Below, piece after piece: positions 46,778 through 48,145 of a DNA stretch of 48,145 nt. The translations under genes were made by a program, and so were the position numbers. The notes below the pieces were generated by a model, which was given only the letters and a program-made list of their open reading frames with translations, was not told the origin of the DNA and made no database searches. Numbering within the stretch: position 1 is the stretch's first letter; each line of letters begins with the position of its first letter. Source of the stretch: a virus; IMG/VR virus record IMGVR_UViG_3300007541_000032, positions 1 to 48,145 of that record; one strand, written 5' to 3'.

Positions 46778-47707
46778 TTACTCCTTTGTTAGTCGTGCTA
46801 GTTTTACCAAAGTAGCACTCATGTTTATTTCTGGATCAGCGACAAATGAATGATCTACCAATCCTTGTTTGATTATTAATATTGCTTGGTCCTGTTTGTC
46901 TTCGTCCGTTGCAAACACATCCAAATTGTCATACATCCAACGGAATATATCTTCCATTTCCTCTGGACGAGCCTGACTGCAAATTAGTTTACGTGCATCA
47001 GCAATTTTACCTGCTTTGAAAAGTTCAACCATTTCAACTTTATAGTCGCTTTGTCCAGTGTCACCTTTAGCAGGCGGCAATAGTTTGCCTGTTGTGCTAT
47101 TCATTTGACACATATTGATACACTTACGCATATCAGGATATGTTGCTTTGACAAATGTATCTAACACATCTAGATCTGGTTCAACACCTTCTTCTAGAAG
47201 AATGGTTGCGATACGTGCTGTAAATTCTGTTTGATCCACGTTTGTTATATGAAAACCTTGGCAACGTGAATGAATTGCTGGAATAATTCTATTAGGATAG
47301 TTACAGGTTAAAATAAATCTGCTGGTAGTATGATATTCTTCCATCACACCACGTAGTGCGGCCTGTGCGTTTGGACTCAAATAGTCTGCCTCATCTAGTA
47401 GCACAACCTTAAAGTCGCCGAATGGAATCATCTGTACAAAGTTTACAATCTTGTCACGCACATCTTCTACACTGTTTGTACGTGATGCGTTGATCTCTAA
47501 TACATCATATTCATTAACATCTAATTCGTTGAGCAATACTTTAGCAAGTGTTGTCTTACCGATACCTGCGTGTCCGCTGAATAACAAGTGTGGAATACTT
47601 TTGTCTTTTAACCATCCATTTACCTGATCTTTTTGTGCTTGATCTCTAAACACATAGTCCTTAACTGTTTTAGGACGATATTTTTCTACCCATAAGTCTT
47701 TAGCCAT
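46778..47707 (-). CDS. 44: Clamp-loader large subunit gp44
   Basis: A 309-residue AAA+ protein (T4 gp44 is 319). LWVEKYRPKTVKDYVF is the conserved N-terminus, HLLFSGHAGIGKTTLAKVLL the Walker A, VVLLDEADYLSPNAQAAL the Walker B and FILTCNYPNRIIPAIHSRC sensor 1 plus the SRC arginine finger. It loads the sliding clamp with ATP. T4 places gene 62 next to 44; no gp62-like gene is visible here. It overlaps the upstream membrane gene by 8 bases. Confidence 0.93.
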   Translation of the reverse strand: MAKDLWVEKYRPKTVKDYVFRDQAQKDQVNGWLKDKSIPHLLFSGHAGIGKTTLAKVLLNELDVNEYDVLEINASRTNSVEDVRDKIVNFVQMIPFGDFKVVLLDEADYLSPNAQAALRGVMEEYHTTSRFILTCNYPNRIIPAIHSRCQGFHITNVDQTEFTARIATILLEEGVEPDLDVLDTFVKATYPDMRKCINMCQMNSTTGKLLPPAKGDTGQSDYKVEMVELFKAGKIADARKLICSQARPEEMEDIFRWMYDNLDVFATDEDKQDQAILIIKQGLVDHSFVADPEINMSATLVKLARLTKE

Positions 47708-47945
47708 TTTTTACCTTCTGTGATGATGTATATATTTTGTCTAGTGTGTAAAACCATAAACCGTTTACTAATGGTTCTATTATAGCATCAATTGCCGCCA
47801 AGTCAAGATCTGCACCCGTAATTAATCTATTACAGATCATAGCAATTACAATATGGCCCACGGTATATATTCCCGCCCTAGCCAAACTACTATGTCCTAC
47901 CAATCGTTTGATCAGATTGAAGATACCAATACGAAACTCAGTCAT
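47700..47945 (-). CDS. Small membrane protein, DUF2061-like
   Basis: An 81-residue protein with two hydrophobic stretches (ARAGIYTVGHIVIAMICNRL and the 50-70 region AIIEPLVNGLWFYTLDKIYT) in the order of DUF2061 proteins found in phages and Alphaproteobacteria. Similarity is by pattern only. Promoter at 47952-47980 places its +1 on the ATG, so it too may be leaderless. Confidence 0.55.
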   Translation of the reverse strand: MTEFRIGIFNLIKRLVGHSSLARAGIYTVGHIVIAMICNRLITGADLDLAAIDAIIEPLVNGLWFYTLDKIYTSSQKVKNG

Positions 47946-47951
47946 AGTATA

Positions 47952-47980
47952 ATAATACTAGGCTTTGTCTTTATTGTCAA
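47952..47980 (-). promoter_or_regulatory. Near-consensus sigma70 promoter for 47700-47945
   Basis: Minus strand TTGACA (47975-47980), 17-bp spacer, TATTAT (47952-47957). The -10 ends 6 bases before the ATG at 47945. Confidence 0.75.
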
Positions 47981-48125
47981 GTGTTTTATTGGTGTGTTTT
48001 ACCGTTTCTGGCACCCTGTATTCTTGTGTATTTCTAAGATGAGGATATTGATATTCCTTTGGAACATAACCCCAACCTATTTCACGGTCCCAGTCACGTT
48101 GTGTATAATAATACTTATTTGGCAT
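47958..48125 (-). CDS. Small hypothetical protein, 55 residues
   Basis: MPNKYYYTQRDWDREIGWGY followed by VPKEYQYPHLRNTQEYRVPE and a basic end. Rich in Tyr, Arg and Trp, no membrane segment. A weak GAG precedes the ATG. It contains the promoter for the next gene near its end, which is typical of the compact layout here, but coding status is moderate. Confidence 0.5.
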   Translation of the reverse strand: MPNKYYYTQRDWDREIGWGYVPKEYQYPHLRNTQEYRVPETVKHTNKTLDNKDKA

Positions 48126-48145
48126 CTCAAAGGTATTTAGTTACT

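Noticed and set aside
1-48145. tRNA genes, IS elements, attachment sites or a CRISPR array
   Set aside because: The intergenic gaps are short (mostly under 130 bases) and none shows a cloverleaf, terminal repeat or spacer pattern on reading.

Overview
The window is part of the genome of a T4-like marine myovirus (tailed dsDNA phage). The evidence is a set of T4 replication proteins (family B DNA polymerase gp43, clamp-loader subunit gp44, a probable sliding clamp gp45, RNase H, a DsbA-like DNA-binding protein), a T4-type lysis and structural set, compact low-GC coding with genes overlapping by ATGA or TAATG, and many small proteins of the kind known from cyanophages and pelagiphages. No photosynthesis genes are seen. 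A proteobacterial FdI-type ferredoxin suggests, but does not prove, a marine proteobacterial host.

Layout. 1-2.1 kb (+): end of a virion-type gene and a tail-fibre-like protein. 2.2-4.9 kb (-): dCMP deaminase, ThyX and unknown genes. 4.9-9.5 kb (-): a MoxR AAA+ ATPase, a ParB/DndB-like DGQH protein, a GIY-YIG-like protein, a possible PD-(D/E)XK protein and a metallopeptidase/VWA protein split by a one-base frame disruption. 9.5-23.3 kb (-): RNase H and a long nucleotide and DNA-modification region (QueE, FolE, a QueD-like protein and a DpdA-like transglycosylase), mixed with a glycosyltransferase, ClpP, an MBD4-like DNA glycosylase, a phosphoribosyltransferase, a HIT protein and the probable clamp. 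23.3-26.7 kb: gp43 with a candidate translational operator, and DsbA. 26.7-33.6 kb: a second glycosyltransferase, a 39-residue protein with 10 cysteines, and proteins built from short marine-phage cassettes, several with N-termini resembling T4 capsid-targeting peptides and two carrying enzyme domains. 33.6-36.2 kb: small genes, UNCG-loop hairpins and a divergent promoter region driving the isolated + strand gene at 34789. 36.2-40.8 kb: ClpA, peptide deformylase and DnaJ. 40.8-43.7 kb: lysis (EF-hand membrane protein, spanin pair, CHAP-like hydrolase, GH19 endolysin). 43.7-48.1 kb: two conserved unknowns, PhoH (+), ferredoxin, small membrane proteins and gp44.

Regulation. Two promoter classes can be read directly. 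One is host-like sigma70 (TTGACA/TTGACT, 16-17 bp spacer, TATAAT-like), mainly before replication, modification and chaperone genes. The other is a TAAATA-core element like the T4 late promoter, before virion and lysis genes. Hairpins with UNCG loops on the transcribed strand punctuate minus-strand transcripts.

How it fits together: the phage makes its own dTMP precursors, probably replaces some guanines in its DNA with a 7-deazaguanine, carries a ClpA-ClpP/DnaJ/deformylase proteostasis set, and may package enzymes in the capsid. The least explained parts are the MoxR/VWA/nuclease-like block and the packaged-cassette block. All functions come from reading motifs; no database search was run.
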